NCBI GenBank assembly: GCA_020847515.1
Contig: JADLBW010000142.1
Span: 1 to 64,000, forward strand
Direction of reading: 5' to 3'
DNA length: 64,000 nt
Origin: Pirellulales bacterium
Lineage (GTDB): Bacteria; Planctomycetota; Planctomycetia; Pirellulales; Lacipirellulaceae
Shown: positions 33,301 to 42,500 of the stretch, piece after piece
Position numbering within the stretch: position 1 is the first letter of the stretch
How the letters are laid out: each line of letters starts with the position of its first letter
Notes under the pieces: generated by a model
Seen by the model: only the letters and a program-made list of their open reading frames with translations
What the model was told of the DNA's origin: nothing
The model's database searches: none
Program-made: the position numbers and the translations under genes

Positions 33301-33581
33301 TCGGTCGTCGATTTCGTTTCGCCGGCCTTGGCGACCAGAAACTTCTGCAGGTCGTCGACCGTCGCCTCGTCCAGCCAGGTGTTATAGAACCGGTCGTACA
33401 GATACCCCGGCTCAGGGCGCTTGCGGAGCGGTTCGTAGTATTTGAGCGCCTTGGCGCTTACGGCCGGCTCGTCAGCCGCTTGGACCCGCAACGTCGGCGA
33501 AACGACAGTCAGCGTAACGAGCGCCCCCAGAATCGCCGCGCGCCATCCGCCCTTCGTGGGGCGTCGATTCCACCGATACAT
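24324..33581 (-). CDS. Giant (3085 aa) secreted TPR-repeat protein
   Basis: Signal peptide (AAILGALVTLTVVSPTLRVQAADEP); numerous degenerate TPR motifs (e.g. LAYFYAKQGDDSAALEAFRRALTDNPGSAEAWFQKA); single uninterrupted ORF. Confidence 0.85.
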   Translation of the reverse strand: MYRWNRRPTKGGWRAAILGALVTLTVVSPTLRVQAADEPAVSAKALKYYEPLRKRPEPGYLYDRFYNTWLDEATVDDLQKFLVAKAGETKSTTDQLLLAYFYAKQGDDSAALEAFRRALTDNPGSAEAWFQKAAAEARALDFETAIADLRKARELKPDEKLAVLIDKQLGRMLVRNRQADEAVKLWSALLAARPGDEELAEDLLELHIDEGLFEEAAKLAEAMLARTKDPYLAVTRRLRLGDVHQRAGSREKALAAYSQALGDVGQNSWLEQEILAQTEQLFRREDSLSQLKEHYKKLFETHGRRIALHRRYAKLLVELGEQDEAIAAYKKILELTPGDRANREEYVEVLAKIGRKDQAIDELRALCEQNAKDAELRFRLATLLNEASQKDQSAAEIRNYLAASDKSEYAYLRAARALERFELKDAAAEVYREMAAATPDSASAQEAYAAFLYGAGKKPEAIEIYRKLADGAELGELLHVARALAAREEYETALELLQAREAEFKKEPLYFSQLAATAIALKKPELALPWVQRRVELAENTSELEAALDQAVAACDRADKIEEVAQGLAALPQRGVPQSCLLAELYEAAGDSRAADETLAAAAASGNILAVSEQIRLFNQRRDWSAAAEATRKLLELPGGRKSIHVRRLVELYQRNFQVEEALPWIAEWKRLSPGSTLPWTTEAALLRMQGKDDAAVAVMKSAVQKFEEDEDLRVRLAQLYGESNHAADAERIYWQLYDDTEDVAGKLRWAQELAKICEQLGKLPQLVENLEERRRSNRQSIVPLLALAEVHREADNYEGRRQALTAAAKIKPDDLELLHHIARVEEQEGDWNAAVETLTRASEIDKTNRTKERIARLHLTYGDAEDGFAILFELAGEKDRDPRTLEAIADAMCGTGEWKRAVELLAPQVIEQPGDYRLRYLLAVAHEECGDEREAIEQFLVLLEDQEELPEVSKKPGLSASINSYFDMVRKMAPPSVVECMELAQYRYTAYQHQQQRGGVYFSGGLLGGGAAATKVQMPSKVELCRPMALAHLATLAQQLEEEQTSELVRSMHERGVKSAELLVRIGPEGYYRESGAEFEEYLAQHPDDEVGLALVVLRQFSRQQSDLEQYAEKAIEVFRKPYPELALMAAVQCGVVEESERALGDEANDGKEGAANERTNEHFETALAIANEIESPSPMTVIGLAQTLGGLPQSEGDRPSIPQAYREKFSKLMIAWYPHLRSSPQYGQWAFTYVVGTLTRGDDPSSLIAFLEDEVAQYGGGGNQRQQAAMMGVYRQPQQQLFVPLGSPPVELADFPPTVLVLLRRPESDPFASIASISSPFAPSGQFEFAADKARPLVEKVRHPVLRTLLAMRLEFNDLADKTLREMLAAEQPQLDAYLLAAGKAVADQKHAEAVDLLSKARYLPMDREMRSRVDAAIVASVTEAKGDKQVVADEALTRRLVEAGQAACLRLRQSRLDANKRNELIAAMEDLGLKREAEKLDQLAASQPSGGGGTVRAAMPIMASPGAQDRIAKLVAEGKRDAAVKLLAAEVLGQVRQVLANPQNGSYMRYQFRQVKQRTSALGLADELMKSLDPGDSENPQRLSEYAVVCEMFDKPDVARQAYERLIAKRPKDDAARVRLVMLMGPEEVAAAQQHLKLLNPNQSQSIGQMFIEQMQDNELDPAVRVTRAELAVAYLRTLAEAERAQTGWAGGLVQMIAHEMYARNGRNLPSLYTKKQENNEKLSEEQTKLHKRRSEVHRALCDEMLKHADCARAGFTHLLAATEARGEQIDGFALRATTILRDEAQGKPSAGNNPYANYTYFSNDANRVRLQSPEEFLVRTAAASGDWKAIDQELLPALERGRNKNAAKVLAQMEQLYRCPAEEFLGVAQEVVRQRPGANAQDQADDLAIVVAAWQDRKLDADLSNLAVERLKRLAKSPNHYQMPACVSQLIETTYELRGGPKTLELLEEITTIYLGPAAKRKDFLAKYNTNNGISWGQPSGQIYVYNNFMSQLLQRRNVLPTVLAYLQGVDGPSIDNLEYYAESGVSELARKKPAEALAMLAGSPWLAELDAFHPLDVGARNRGQNSWLAHLLKTAGEVSQEHQKELAAAVAERYAKTPTFGLGLIDSYLKGEAALLEYAAERLEALRQVEEPRQSKIAGLIAALAAEELKKPAAPQKYGELKQWLEGSSRSATEQLLEKVRQAKRLEELVAQPWESGEYLAGVLGDKIGSDPALASEVFFRFLELAHDAQKRNQWNYYFGSSSSTAAYLLRDLSQRPGRENLSRLALIAAIVGNDKGVNVEYEDGDNYGIDEALRRHLQESLDGKGTAKLTAVEAVKQLHSELGTLLGNRSGSLFIDSYYEAFRNQFSGDRQEDLDDLAAWAQEAQGQDAHPRLAGDFAAALAMCRADQAREKAQEQRPGGNVDNDNGDEGEGDDEGQKEGDNDERSAGDPVALSQQYRAYFAAEMASKELPIGWRMHLAGELARFEGERLPADLGGAALDVLAEAIDSGVAIPGNQQRALVEWISRHADEAGLADRISAFQERWANRFLRAASSAGAQRFEKLDEVNDSRVLTAALAVYLKRGDEPRVHLLLRRYDSSLSHDPLVLLELLRAKRPELAARFLRAHWTDVSIDWPNSEDARYDESIAAQVGPLCEQLNRDDEKFFARSLMAAMHDGPSDKPPAGDVPTAASNREAAAADKPAEPPPRDQRMLELAGEFAAVTFTDDGMRMRSLALLARSRPASERLRDPLAQQYQKLNLALAFPQDDPRQWNLQAELAQRHLANELRRGDVRPFVELFDALAKLVDGQNYQTVQRIESILRCGKEAMLEDCSGWTVEQYVAMGRSLRQLLIGKEYVPFNYYSDYSAMLVAAHVRGQAAGELAEWREKLSRNARANFQNRGVNGSLWQMLKSSIGAPTPENLTTRLATAEGVVGCLADLEWLNFHHDEPHHVTGLQRQQSVYKHLIDAKLLTREELLAHASQIDPLPPRHFMVNLTLAEWLAAEKAYRPAAALYEASLAKMPDTWKIRRIHWTLNAAAAWAEVGELDKARQLAEQAMTLEGVRDAERKKHDRVMALIEKKASGGDEQETPAAAPATAAAGG

Positions 33582-33761
33582 AAAAGGGATCCTTTGGCTC
33601 TAGCGAAAAATCGGGACGAGATAGCTGCTATTTGGCGAACTGCGGCAAACCGCCCATCATGTCGTTTCGCTCCGGGCGCAGCAATCTTTTTCTCTATTTT
33701 CGCCGAATGCAAAGTTTTGAAGGCCTGTGGCCCCGCGCTCTGCGCATGTCAGCTAGGCAAA

Positions 33762-34157
33762 TCATGACGACGAGTGCACGTGCTGGCGCAGCCAATCCGA
33801 GAACTGAAGCTCGCTAATCTCGCCCGCCGCTAGCGCCAGCATTACAGCAACCTGATCATCCTGGCCAGCGACGAGATGAAGGCCGTTCAGCAATAAGAAG
33901 GTATGGCAAGATAGGAGCGCAGCGCGTTTATTGCCGTCAAGGAAGGGGTGATTGCGGGCAATGCCATAGGCGAGGCTCGCCGCCAGTGAAGTCAGGTCCG
34001 GCTTCGGGTCCAGATAGGCCCAGGCGTTGCGCGGGCGAGCGAGAGCCGACGCCAGCAGTCATTGGTCCCGAATCCCGGCCAGCCCTCCGAACTCGCTAAG
34101 CTGCTCCCGATGAAGCGCCAGGAGCACTGACTCTTCGAGCCAAGTTGGTTCGTCCAT
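33762..34157 (-). pseudogene. doc: Doc-type Fic-domain toxin interrupted by in-frame TGA (codon 33, 34059-34061)
   Basis: Manual minus-strand translation: MDEPTWLEESVLLALHREQLSEFGGLAGIRDQ*LLASALARPRNAWAYLDPKPDLTSLAASLAYGIARNHPFLDGNKRAALLSCHTFLLLNGLHLVAGQDDQVAVMLALAAGEISELQFSDWLRQHVHSSS*; Fic motif HPFLDGNKRA intact; not in supplied ORF track. Confidence 0.85.
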
Positions 34158-34160
34158 CGA

Positions 34161-34385
34161 CTACTTCGCCAGCTCTTGAAGCGCCTCGCGGTTACCAGCG
34201 ATTACCTGCCTTCCAATGCGCAATTGCTCAGCTTGAGCGGGCGTCAACGAAACAATTTCGACGCCATTTGGGGTGTCGATTATGCAGAGCTGATCGCCCG
34301 GCGCAGCCTGCAGCTTTTGCAGCACTTGCGGCGGAAGAATGATCCCTAGTGAATCGCCGATCGCGGTGACGCTCGTTGTAGTCAT
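34161..34385 (-). CDS. SpoVT/AbrB (MazE)-type antitoxin
   Basis: TTTSVTAIGDSLGIILPPQVLQKLQAAPGDQLCIIDTPNGVEIV matches the swapped-hairpin AbrB fold pattern; stop codon 3 nt before the doc start. Confidence 0.85.
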   Translation of the reverse strand: MTTTSVTAIGDSLGIILPPQVLQKLQAAPGDQLCIIDTPNGVEIVSLTPAQAEQLRIGRQVIAGNREALQELAK

Positions 34386-34456
34386 GCGGTTGCTCCTGTG
34401 ATCATTCTACCGAATAGTCGCAAAACGTTCACGCTCTCCGGTCGAATAACGCAACT

Positions 34457-35356
34457 CTACCCCGGCCACCGCGCATAAACCCCGCTGGCCAGTCGCCGAC
34501 CGCAAGTAGACCTCAGCAGCAGCTCGCCGGCTCGGGGCGGCTGGCCGCAGTGGCCGAACATCCCCTCCGCTACATACGCCGCCAGCTCCGCCGGCCCGAT
34601 CCCCGGCGTGTGGCAGGTCGCCAGCACGAACTTCGGACGCCCTGCGGTCAGCTCGCCGCACAATTGCAGCAGCGGCAGCAGGTCTCGCTTGACGGACCAC
34701 TGTTCGCCCTTGGGCCCGTGGCCGTAGGTCGGAGGGTCGAGAATGACCGCGTCGTAGCGATTGCCGCGCTTCGCCTCGCGGCGGCAGAACTTCAAGGCGT
34801 CTTCCACGATCCAGCGGATCGGCCGATCGGCCAGACCGGACCTCTCCGCATTTTGCCGCGCCCGAGCCGCCGCGCCCTTGGCCGCATCGACATGCACGAC
34901 GCTCGCTCCGCCGATCGCCGCGGCCAGGGTGCTCCCGCCGGTGTACGCGAACAAGTTGAGCACTTGCAGTCCCGGTCTTGGCCCGGGCGTCGCCCCGCCG
35001 CCCGTCTGAGATCGAACGCGCTCAGCAATCCACTGCCAGCATGGCAACTGCTCGGGAAATACGCCGATCTGTCCCGACGGCAGCGGCTCCAACGCCATTA
35101 CGAATTGAAGATCGCGGTCGTGAATCGGAACCGCCAGTGCAATCTGGGAGGTCGCCCACTGCTGCGGCGCCGGGGTCCACTCGCCCGCCGCCGTACGTTC
35201 GCCCTCGAACCGCGCCGTCGCATCGCGCCAGGCCGCCGGACGATTCTTGCGCACGCCAGCCGCTGCGGGCGCCGGCCGGTCCAGCACCCACGCGCCAAAC
35301 CGCTCCAGCTTGCGGCCCTCGCCGAAATCGATCAGCTCGTACTCGGGCCAATCCAT
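34457..35356 (-). CDS. Class I SAM-dependent (r)RNA methyltransferase, RlmI/RlmK-like
   Basis: LQVLNLFAYTGGSTLAAAIGGASVVHVDAAKGAAARARQNAERSGL, YDAVILDPPTYGHGPKGEQW; MDWPEYELIDFGEGRKLERFG start at 35356. Confidence 0.8.
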   Translation of the reverse strand: MDWPEYELIDFGEGRKLERFGAWVLDRPAPAAAGVRKNRPAAWRDATARFEGERTAAGEWTPAPQQWATSQIALAVPIHDRDLQFVMALEPLPSGQIGVFPEQLPCWQWIAERVRSQTGGGATPGPRPGLQVLNLFAYTGGSTLAAAIGGASVVHVDAAKGAAARARQNAERSGLADRPIRWIVEDALKFCRREAKRGNRYDAVILDPPTYGHGPKGEQWSVKRDLLPLLQLCGELTAGRPKFVLATCHTPGIGPAELAAYVAEGMFGHCGQPPRAGELLLRSTCGRRLASGVYARWPG

Positions 35357-35647
35357 ATCATTTAGCGCCGCGACGGCACAACGAGTACGGCGCAGAGCAG
35401 GGAACTGGTTCTGCGCCTGCGAATAACGCGAATAAACGCGAAACGAATGACGTCGATTCAACTTCTTCTGCCACGCGAAGCAGTTCATCTCGCGCAACAT
35501 AAGTAAACCACTCGGTTTCATCCTGATCGGCAAATGCCCGCCGCCGATCTACTCCCCTTGCGCCCACTCGCGCCATCTGTGCTATTCGCGGATTAAAAGA
35601 GAGCATCGAATTCGCTTCGCCGCGCCCGCCGCCCCTCGTCGTTCCTC

Positions 35648-36346
35648 TTACTTTGCGAAGTCGGCGACTAGCGGCCTGACCAACTCCGTCCACAGGTCAT
35701 AGCCGGCGTCATTGAGATGCAATCCGTCGTCGCGAAACAGCTCGCCGCGCGGCTGGCCGTTCGGCCCCAGCATCGGCGTCCACACGTCGACGTAGCGCAG
35801 CCCTTCCTCCTGGGAGCACTGCCGCTGGATAAGCGAATTGGCCTCCTTCATCTTCCCGGCCAGCTTCCACCGCGCGATGCTCGGCTTGATCGCGATGTAG
35901 ATAATCGGCGTCTCGGGCAGCGCCTTTCGCACCTTCGCCACGAACGCCCGAAAATCGCCCGCGACCTGCTCCGCCGACTTCCCCCCGGCGATGTCGTTGT
36001 CCCCGGCATACAGCACGATCGCGCGCGGCCGGCGCCGCAGCACCAATAGGTCGGCGTAGTGAACCGAATCGCAAAGCTGCGAGCCGCCGAAGCCGCGGTT
36101 GATCGCTTGCAAGTCGGGGAACCACTTTTTCAGGTCCCACAGCCGAATGCTGCTGGAGCCGACGAACACGACGGCGCCCTCCGGCGGCGCCGTCTGGGCG
36201 TCCTGCAGCTCGAAGGCGTCCATTTCCTTGGCCCACTGCTGGGGCTGGCAGGGCGAGGTCTCCTGGCTGTAAAGCCGCCGGCCCATGCTGGCGCCGGCCG
36301 CGATCGCCAGCAGAAATACGACCGAAAACCGCAATTGCCGTCTCAT
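35648..36346 (-). CDS. SGNH/GDSL hydrolase family protein, secreted
   Basis: VVFVGSSSIRLWDLKKWFPDLQAINRGFGGSQLCDSVHYADLLV, LYAGDNDIAGGKS, DDGLHLNDAGY: SGNH blocks; signal-like N-terminus MRRQLRFSVVFLLAIAAGAS. Confidence 0.85.
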   Translation of the reverse strand: MRRQLRFSVVFLLAIAAGASMGRRLYSQETSPCQPQQWAKEMDAFELQDAQTAPPEGAVVFVGSSSIRLWDLKKWFPDLQAINRGFGGSQLCDSVHYADLLVLRRRPRAIVLYAGDNDIAGGKSAEQVAGDFRAFVAKVRKALPETPIIYIAIKPSIARWKLAGKMKEANSLIQRQCSQEEGLRYVDVWTPMLGPNGQPRGELFRDDGLHLNDAGYDLWTELVRPLVADFAK

Positions 36347-36541
36347 CACGCTCGTTTCTCCCGGAGCTCGTAGTGCCGCTGCGAGCCGCCGCTGCGAATC
36401 TTCGCGTTGGAAACTCGCTGGACGGCCGTACAATAGGGGATTCGCCTAAAGCGAAGCAGACGCGCCCAGCCCGACCCTGGCCAGGTTCGGGCTTGACGCA
36501 CTTCAACCCGCCGCACACGCCTCACCACACTGCACGGACGT

Positions 36542-39500
36542 ATGCCCGCCGCCGATATCATCATCAAAGGCGCCCGCGAGCACAACTTGCGCTCGGTCGA
36601 CGTCACCCTCCCGCGCAATCAGCTTATCTGCCTCACTGGCGTCTCGGGCAGCGGCAAAAGCTCGCTGGCGTTCGACACCCTGTTCGCCGAAGGCCAGCGC
36701 CGCTACGTCGAAAGCCTCTCCACCTTCGCCCGCCAGTTCCTCGGGCAAATGCCCAAGCCCGACGTCGACCACATCAGCGGCCTGTCGCCGTCGATCTCGA
36801 TCTCGCAGAAATCCTCCGGCAACAACCCCCGCTCGACCGTCGGCACGATCACCGAAATTTACGACTTCCTGCGCGTGCTCTACGCCCGCGTCGGGCAGGG
36901 GCATTGCCCCCAGTGCGGCCAGGCGATCACCGCCCAGAGCCGCGAGCAGATCATCGCCCGCATCGAGGCCCTTCCGGCCAAGACGAGGTTCATGATCCTG
37001 GCCCCTCTGGCCCGAGGGCAGAAGGGCGAATTTCGCGACCTGTTCGACGACCTGCTCAAACAGGGGTTCGTCCGCGCGCGGGTCGACGGCCGCGTCGTCC
37101 AGCTCACCGACGACCTGTCACTCGACCGCCAGATGCGTCACGACATCGAAGTCGTGATCGACCGCCTGACGGCAGGCCCCAGCATCCGCACCCGCCTGGC
37201 CGAAGCCGTCGAGCTCGGCCTGAAGCTCGGCGGCGGCAATCTCATCGTCGCCCCCGAAGACAGCACGGCGTCGCGAACGACTGCGGACGAGCCTCTCCGA
37301 GACTCGCGAGGCTCGGAGGGCCCCGACCACGACGAGGGGCCATCCAGCCCGGAGGCGCCTCCTTCAAAAAGAGGCCGCAAAGCCGGCCGCGGGGCGGGCA
37401 TCCCCGGCCATCCCGGCGACATCACGCTCAGCGCCGACTATGCCTGCAACGCCTGCGGACTGAGCTTCGCCCCGCCCACGCCGCAATTGTTCAGCTTCAA
37501 TAGTCCGCAGGGCATGTGCGCTGCCTGCGACGGCCTGGGCGAGATGTTCAGCTTTGATCCGGCGAAGCTTGTTCCTGATCCGTCGAAGTCGTTCGTCGAC
37601 GGCGCCATCGAGCTGATCGGCCCGCTCAAAGATCTGGGCCGCTGGAAGCGCCACATCTACGAAGGCGTCGCCGAGACGATGGACCGCAAGCTCGAACTGG
37701 GCGACGACTTTCTGCTCCGCACCCCATGGGCGGAGCTGAACGACGAGCAGCGCCGCGTCTGGCTCTGGGGCACGGGAGACGAGCATATCACCTTCACTTG
37801 GAAGAACGGCCGCAGCGTCCAGAAGTACGGCGGCCGCTTCGACGGCGTCATCTCGGAGCTGCTGGAGCGCTACCGCTCGGCCAAGGCCAAGTCGCTCATC
37901 GCCAAGCTCGAACAATACATGAACGTCATCGGCTGCCCCGGCTGCCGCGGCGAGCGGCTCAATCCGCAGGCCCGGGCGGTGAAGGTCACCACGGCCTCGA
38001 CCGCCCGCGCGGTCCAGTCCAGCCCTTCTCTGACGCTGCCCGAAGCCTGCCGTCTACCGATCTCCGACGCCGCCGAATTCTTCAGCGACCTGATCCTCGA
38101 CGACACTCAGCGCAAGATCGCTGCCGAAGCTCTCAAAGAAATCCGGGGCCGCCTCGGCTTCCTCGCCAACGTGGGGCTCGACTACCTTAGCCTCGACCGC
38201 ACCGCCCCCACACTCTCGGGCGGCGAGTCGCAACGCATCCGCCTGGCCGGGCAGGTCGGCTGCGGCCTGGTCGGCGTCCTCTATATCCTGGACGAACCGT
38301 CGATCGGCCTCCACCCGCGCGACAACGACCGCCTGCTGGCGACGCTCGAGCGCCTGCGCGACCTCGGCAACACGGTAGTCGTCGTCGAGCACGACGAAGA
38401 CACCATGCGGGCCGCCGATCACATCATCGACTTCGGCCCCGGCCCCGGCGTGCGCGGCGGCCACGTCGTCGCCGCCGGCGATGCCAAGGCCATTGAACGA
38501 GCCAAACAGAGCGTTACCGGCGCGTATCTGAGCGGAAAACGCCAAATTGCGGTGCCGCAGCGGCGGAGGATGTTGGATGTAGGATCTGAGATTGCAGATG
38601 TCAGAGAGAAACAAGCCGATGCTTCTGAAACATCTGCAATCTCACAGCCAACATCCAACATCCCCGCGCTTCGAGTCATCGGCGCTCGCCACAACAACCT
38701 CAAGAATATCGACGTCGAAATCCCGCTAGGCAAATTCGTTTGCGTCACCGGGGTTTCCGGCAGCGGCAAAAGCTCGCTGGTGAACGACATCATCGCCGAG
38801 GCCCTCAACATCGCCCTGATGGGAGGCAAGGGGATTCCCGGCGAGCACGATTCCCTCGAAGGGCTGGAGCACCTCGACAAGCTCATCGCCATCGATCAGA
38901 CCCCCATCGGCCGCACGCCGCGCTCCAACCCCGCGACCTACATCAAGGTGTTTGACGAGATCCGGGACCTCTACGCCCAGCTCCCTGAATCAAAGCGCCG
39001 CGGCTACAAACCGGGTCGATTCAGCTTCAACGTCGTCGGCGGCCGTTGCGAGGCCTGCAGCGGCAACGGCTCGAACAAGCTGGAGATGGATTTCCTCGCC
39101 GACGTCTGGATCACCTGCCCGGTCTGCCAGGGTCACCGCTTCAGCCACGAGACGCTGCAGGTCCTGTTCAAAGGCAAATCGATCGCCGAGGTCCTGGAAA
39201 TGGACGTCCAGCAGGCGCTGGATCACTTTGAAAACGTCCCGGCAATCCACGACAAGCTGGCCACGCTCCACGCGGTGGGCCTGGATTACATGAAGCTCGG
39301 CCAGCCCTCGCCCACCCTGTCGGGCGGCGAGGCGCAGCGCATCAAGCTCGCCCGCGAACTGGTGAAGAAGTCGACCGGCCGCACGCTCTACCTGCTCGAC
39401 GAACCGACGACCGGGCTTCACTTCGCCGACATCGAACTCTTACTAAAAGTTTTGCACGATTTCGTCGACGCCGGCAACACGGTGCTAGTGGTCGAGCACA

Positions 39501-42500
39501 ATCTCGACGTGATCAAAACCGCCGACTGGATCATCGACATCGGCCCCGAAGGGGGAAAGGCCGGCGGCCAAATCGTCGCCGCCGGTACGCCGGAGCAGAT
39601 CGTGGAGAAGATTTATGATTCAGGATTCAGGATTTCTGATTTGAAGAATGGGAAGCAGAGCGCCCCGACTCCCACCCCTAAATCAGCAATCATAAATCAT
39701 AAATCTGAAATTTCAGCCCCCTCCCACACTGCCGTCAGCCTGGCGCCATATCTCAATGGCGGCTCGCGTGACTCGGCCAAACGCTCCTCGACTAAGCGGC
39801 CCGCCGCGCGCAGTGCAACCTCCGCCCACATCACCGTTCGCGGCGCCCGCCAGCACAACCTCCGCAACATCGACGTCGACATCCCCCGCGATCAGCTCAC
39901 CGTCTGCTGCGGACCCAGCGGCAGCGGCAAGACCTCGCTGGCGATGGACACGATCTACGCCGAGGGCCAACGACGCTACGTCGAAAGCCTTTCCAGCTAC
40001 GCCCGGCAGTTCGTCGGCCAGTTGCAGAAACCCATCGTCGAACACATCGAAGGCCTCTCTCCCGCAATCGCTATCGAACAGCGCACCGCGGGCCACACGC
40101 CTCGCAGCACGGTCGGCACCGTCACGGAGATTTACGATTACTTCCGCATCCTGCTTTCGCGGCTCGGCCAAATGCACTGCCCCGAGTGCGACGTCCCCGT
40201 CGGCACGCAATCGCCAGACGAGATCATCGACGCCGTGCTGGCCGAACCCGAAGGGACGAAGGCCTATCTCATGGCCCCGCTGCAGCTCGCCCAGGGCGAG
40301 CAGTACGAAGATTTGTGGGCCAAGCTCCGGGGCGAAGGCTACGTCCGCGCCCGCATCGACGGCCAGACCTGCGCGCTCGACGCGATGCCGACCGTCGACC
40401 GCCGGCGGAAGCACGACGTCGAAATCATCGTCGATCGCATCACGATCCGTAAGGACGGCCGCGCCCGGCTCGCCGACAGCGTCGAAAGCGCCTTGGCGCT
40501 AGGTCGCGGCGTGCTTCACCTGGCGATCGTCGACGAAGGACAGCCCGAGAGCCGCTGGCCGGTGAAGATTCACAGCCAGCACCTCGTCTGCAGCCAGTGC
40601 GGTCGCAGCTTCGAGCCGCTGTCGCCGCATCACTTCTCGTTCAACAGCTCGCTCGGCTGGTGCCGCGCCTGCGAGGGCCTCGGCACGGAGGTTGGCGCCA
40701 ACCCGGCCGCGCTGTTCCGCAATATGCAGATGACGCTCGCCGAAGGCGCCGTGCTGGTCTGGCCTGGAATCGAGCAGCCCCTGTTCGCCGCGATGCTCCA
40801 GGCGCTGGGCGACCGCTTCGGCCTGCCGACGGACGTGCCGTTCTCGCAGCTCGCCCCGCGGCATCGCCGGCTGGTGCTGTATGGGGCGGGAGAGGAGTGG
40901 ATCGAAGTAGGCGCGAGGCGCGAGGCGCGAGGCGCGAGCGACGAATCCATGCAACAAACTCGCGCCTCGCAACTCGCGCCTCGCGCCTCGCAACTGGCGC
41001 CTCGCGCCTCGTTCCAAGTGGCGCCGCGCGGTCGGGACTCTTTTGCGACTGGAGAGTCTCCTGCCAAAACCAGGACTCCAGTCGCAAAAGAGCCCCGACC
41101 CCTTTTCCGCTTCCAATACAAAGGCCTCTACCCGGCCCTCGAAGAAGCCTCGCGCCTCTCCCCGCGCTTGCGCGGCCGGCTGGAGCATCTGGTCGACGAA
41201 ATCGAATGCAGCCAGTGCGGCGGCAGTCGGCTGCGCGACGACTCGGCAGCGGTACGCTTCCAAGGCCGCACGATCGACCAGTACTGCCGTCTCCCCTTGG
41301 GCGAGCTATTGGCCGTCGTCGACCAGTGGAAGCTACCCGCCCCCCTCAAGAAGATCGCCGGCGAGCTGATCCGCGAGATCCGCAATCGCCTCACGTTTTT
41401 GGTCGAAGTCGGCCTTGAATATCTCACGCTCGGGCGCAGCGCCCCCACGCTCTCGGGCGGCGAGTCGCAGCGGATTCGACTGGCCAGCCAGGTCCGCAGC
41501 GGCCTCTGCGGCGTCCTCTATGTACTGGACGAACCGACGATCGGCCTTCACCCCCGCGACAACGCGCGCCTCGTGGCCGCACTCCACAAGCTGCGGGACC
41601 TGGGCAACACGCTCTTGGTGGTCGAGCACGACCGCGACGTCATTGCCGGCGCCGACGAGCTGCTCGACTTCGGCCCCGCCGCCGGGCGGCTCGGCGGAGA
41701 AATCGTCGCCCGCGGCGCGCCCGAAGCCGTCGCCCGGCGCCGCGGCAGCGTCACCGGGCCGTACCTGAGCGGCAAGAAGGCGATACCTGTCCCAACCAAC
41801 CGCCGCGTCGCCGGTTGCGGCTTCGCGAGCAAAGCGGAAGGCGGAAAGCGGAAAGCGGGCAAGAAGTCCGCGGAGTCCGCTCTCCGCTCTCCGCTCTCCG
41901 CTTTTCAGGCCCTTCGCATCCTCGGCGCCCGCCACAACAACCTCAAGAACATCAGCGTCGCTATCCCGCTGGGAACGCTCGCCGCCGTCACCGGCGTCTC
42001 CGGTAGCGGCAAGAGCTCGCTCGTCGAAGACGTCCTCTATAACCAGCTCGCCCGGCAACTGCATCGCGCGAAGACCGTGCCTGGCGCTCACGACTCGATC
42101 ACCGGCGTCGAATTGATCGACAAGATCATCCGCGTCGATCAGCGCCCCTTGGGCAACACCCCCTCCAGCAATCCGGCCACCTACACCGGCGTGTTCGACC
42201 TCGTCCGCGAGCTGTTCGCCCAGCTCCCCGATTCGAAAGTTCGCGGCTACACCCCCCGCCGGTTCAGCTTCAACGTCCCCGGCGGCCGCTGCGAACAGTG
42301 CGAGGGCGCCGGGCAGCTCTGCATCGAAATGCACTTCCTCCCGGACGTATGGGTCGATTGCGACTCGTGCGACGGCCATCGCTATAACCGCGAAACGCTC
42401 GAAGTGAAGTACCGCGGCAAGAGCATTGCCGAGGTGCTGGAAATGTCGTGCGGCGAGGCCCGCGACCTGTTCGAGAACATCCCCAAGATCCGCAAGATCC

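Noticed and set aside
31005-33767. 920-aa plus-strand ORF antisense to the giant TPR gene
   Set aside because: Arg/Leu/Gln-rich composition typical of shadow ORFs opposite GC-rich coding sequence; no recognisable domain; the minus-strand TPR frame is clearly coding.
34059-34061. UGA recoding (UGA = Gly) to explain the in-frame TGA in doc
   Set aside because: TGA is used as a normal stop by several well-defined genes here (e.g. GDPD, G1P dehydrogenase, KAS), so global recoding is excluded.
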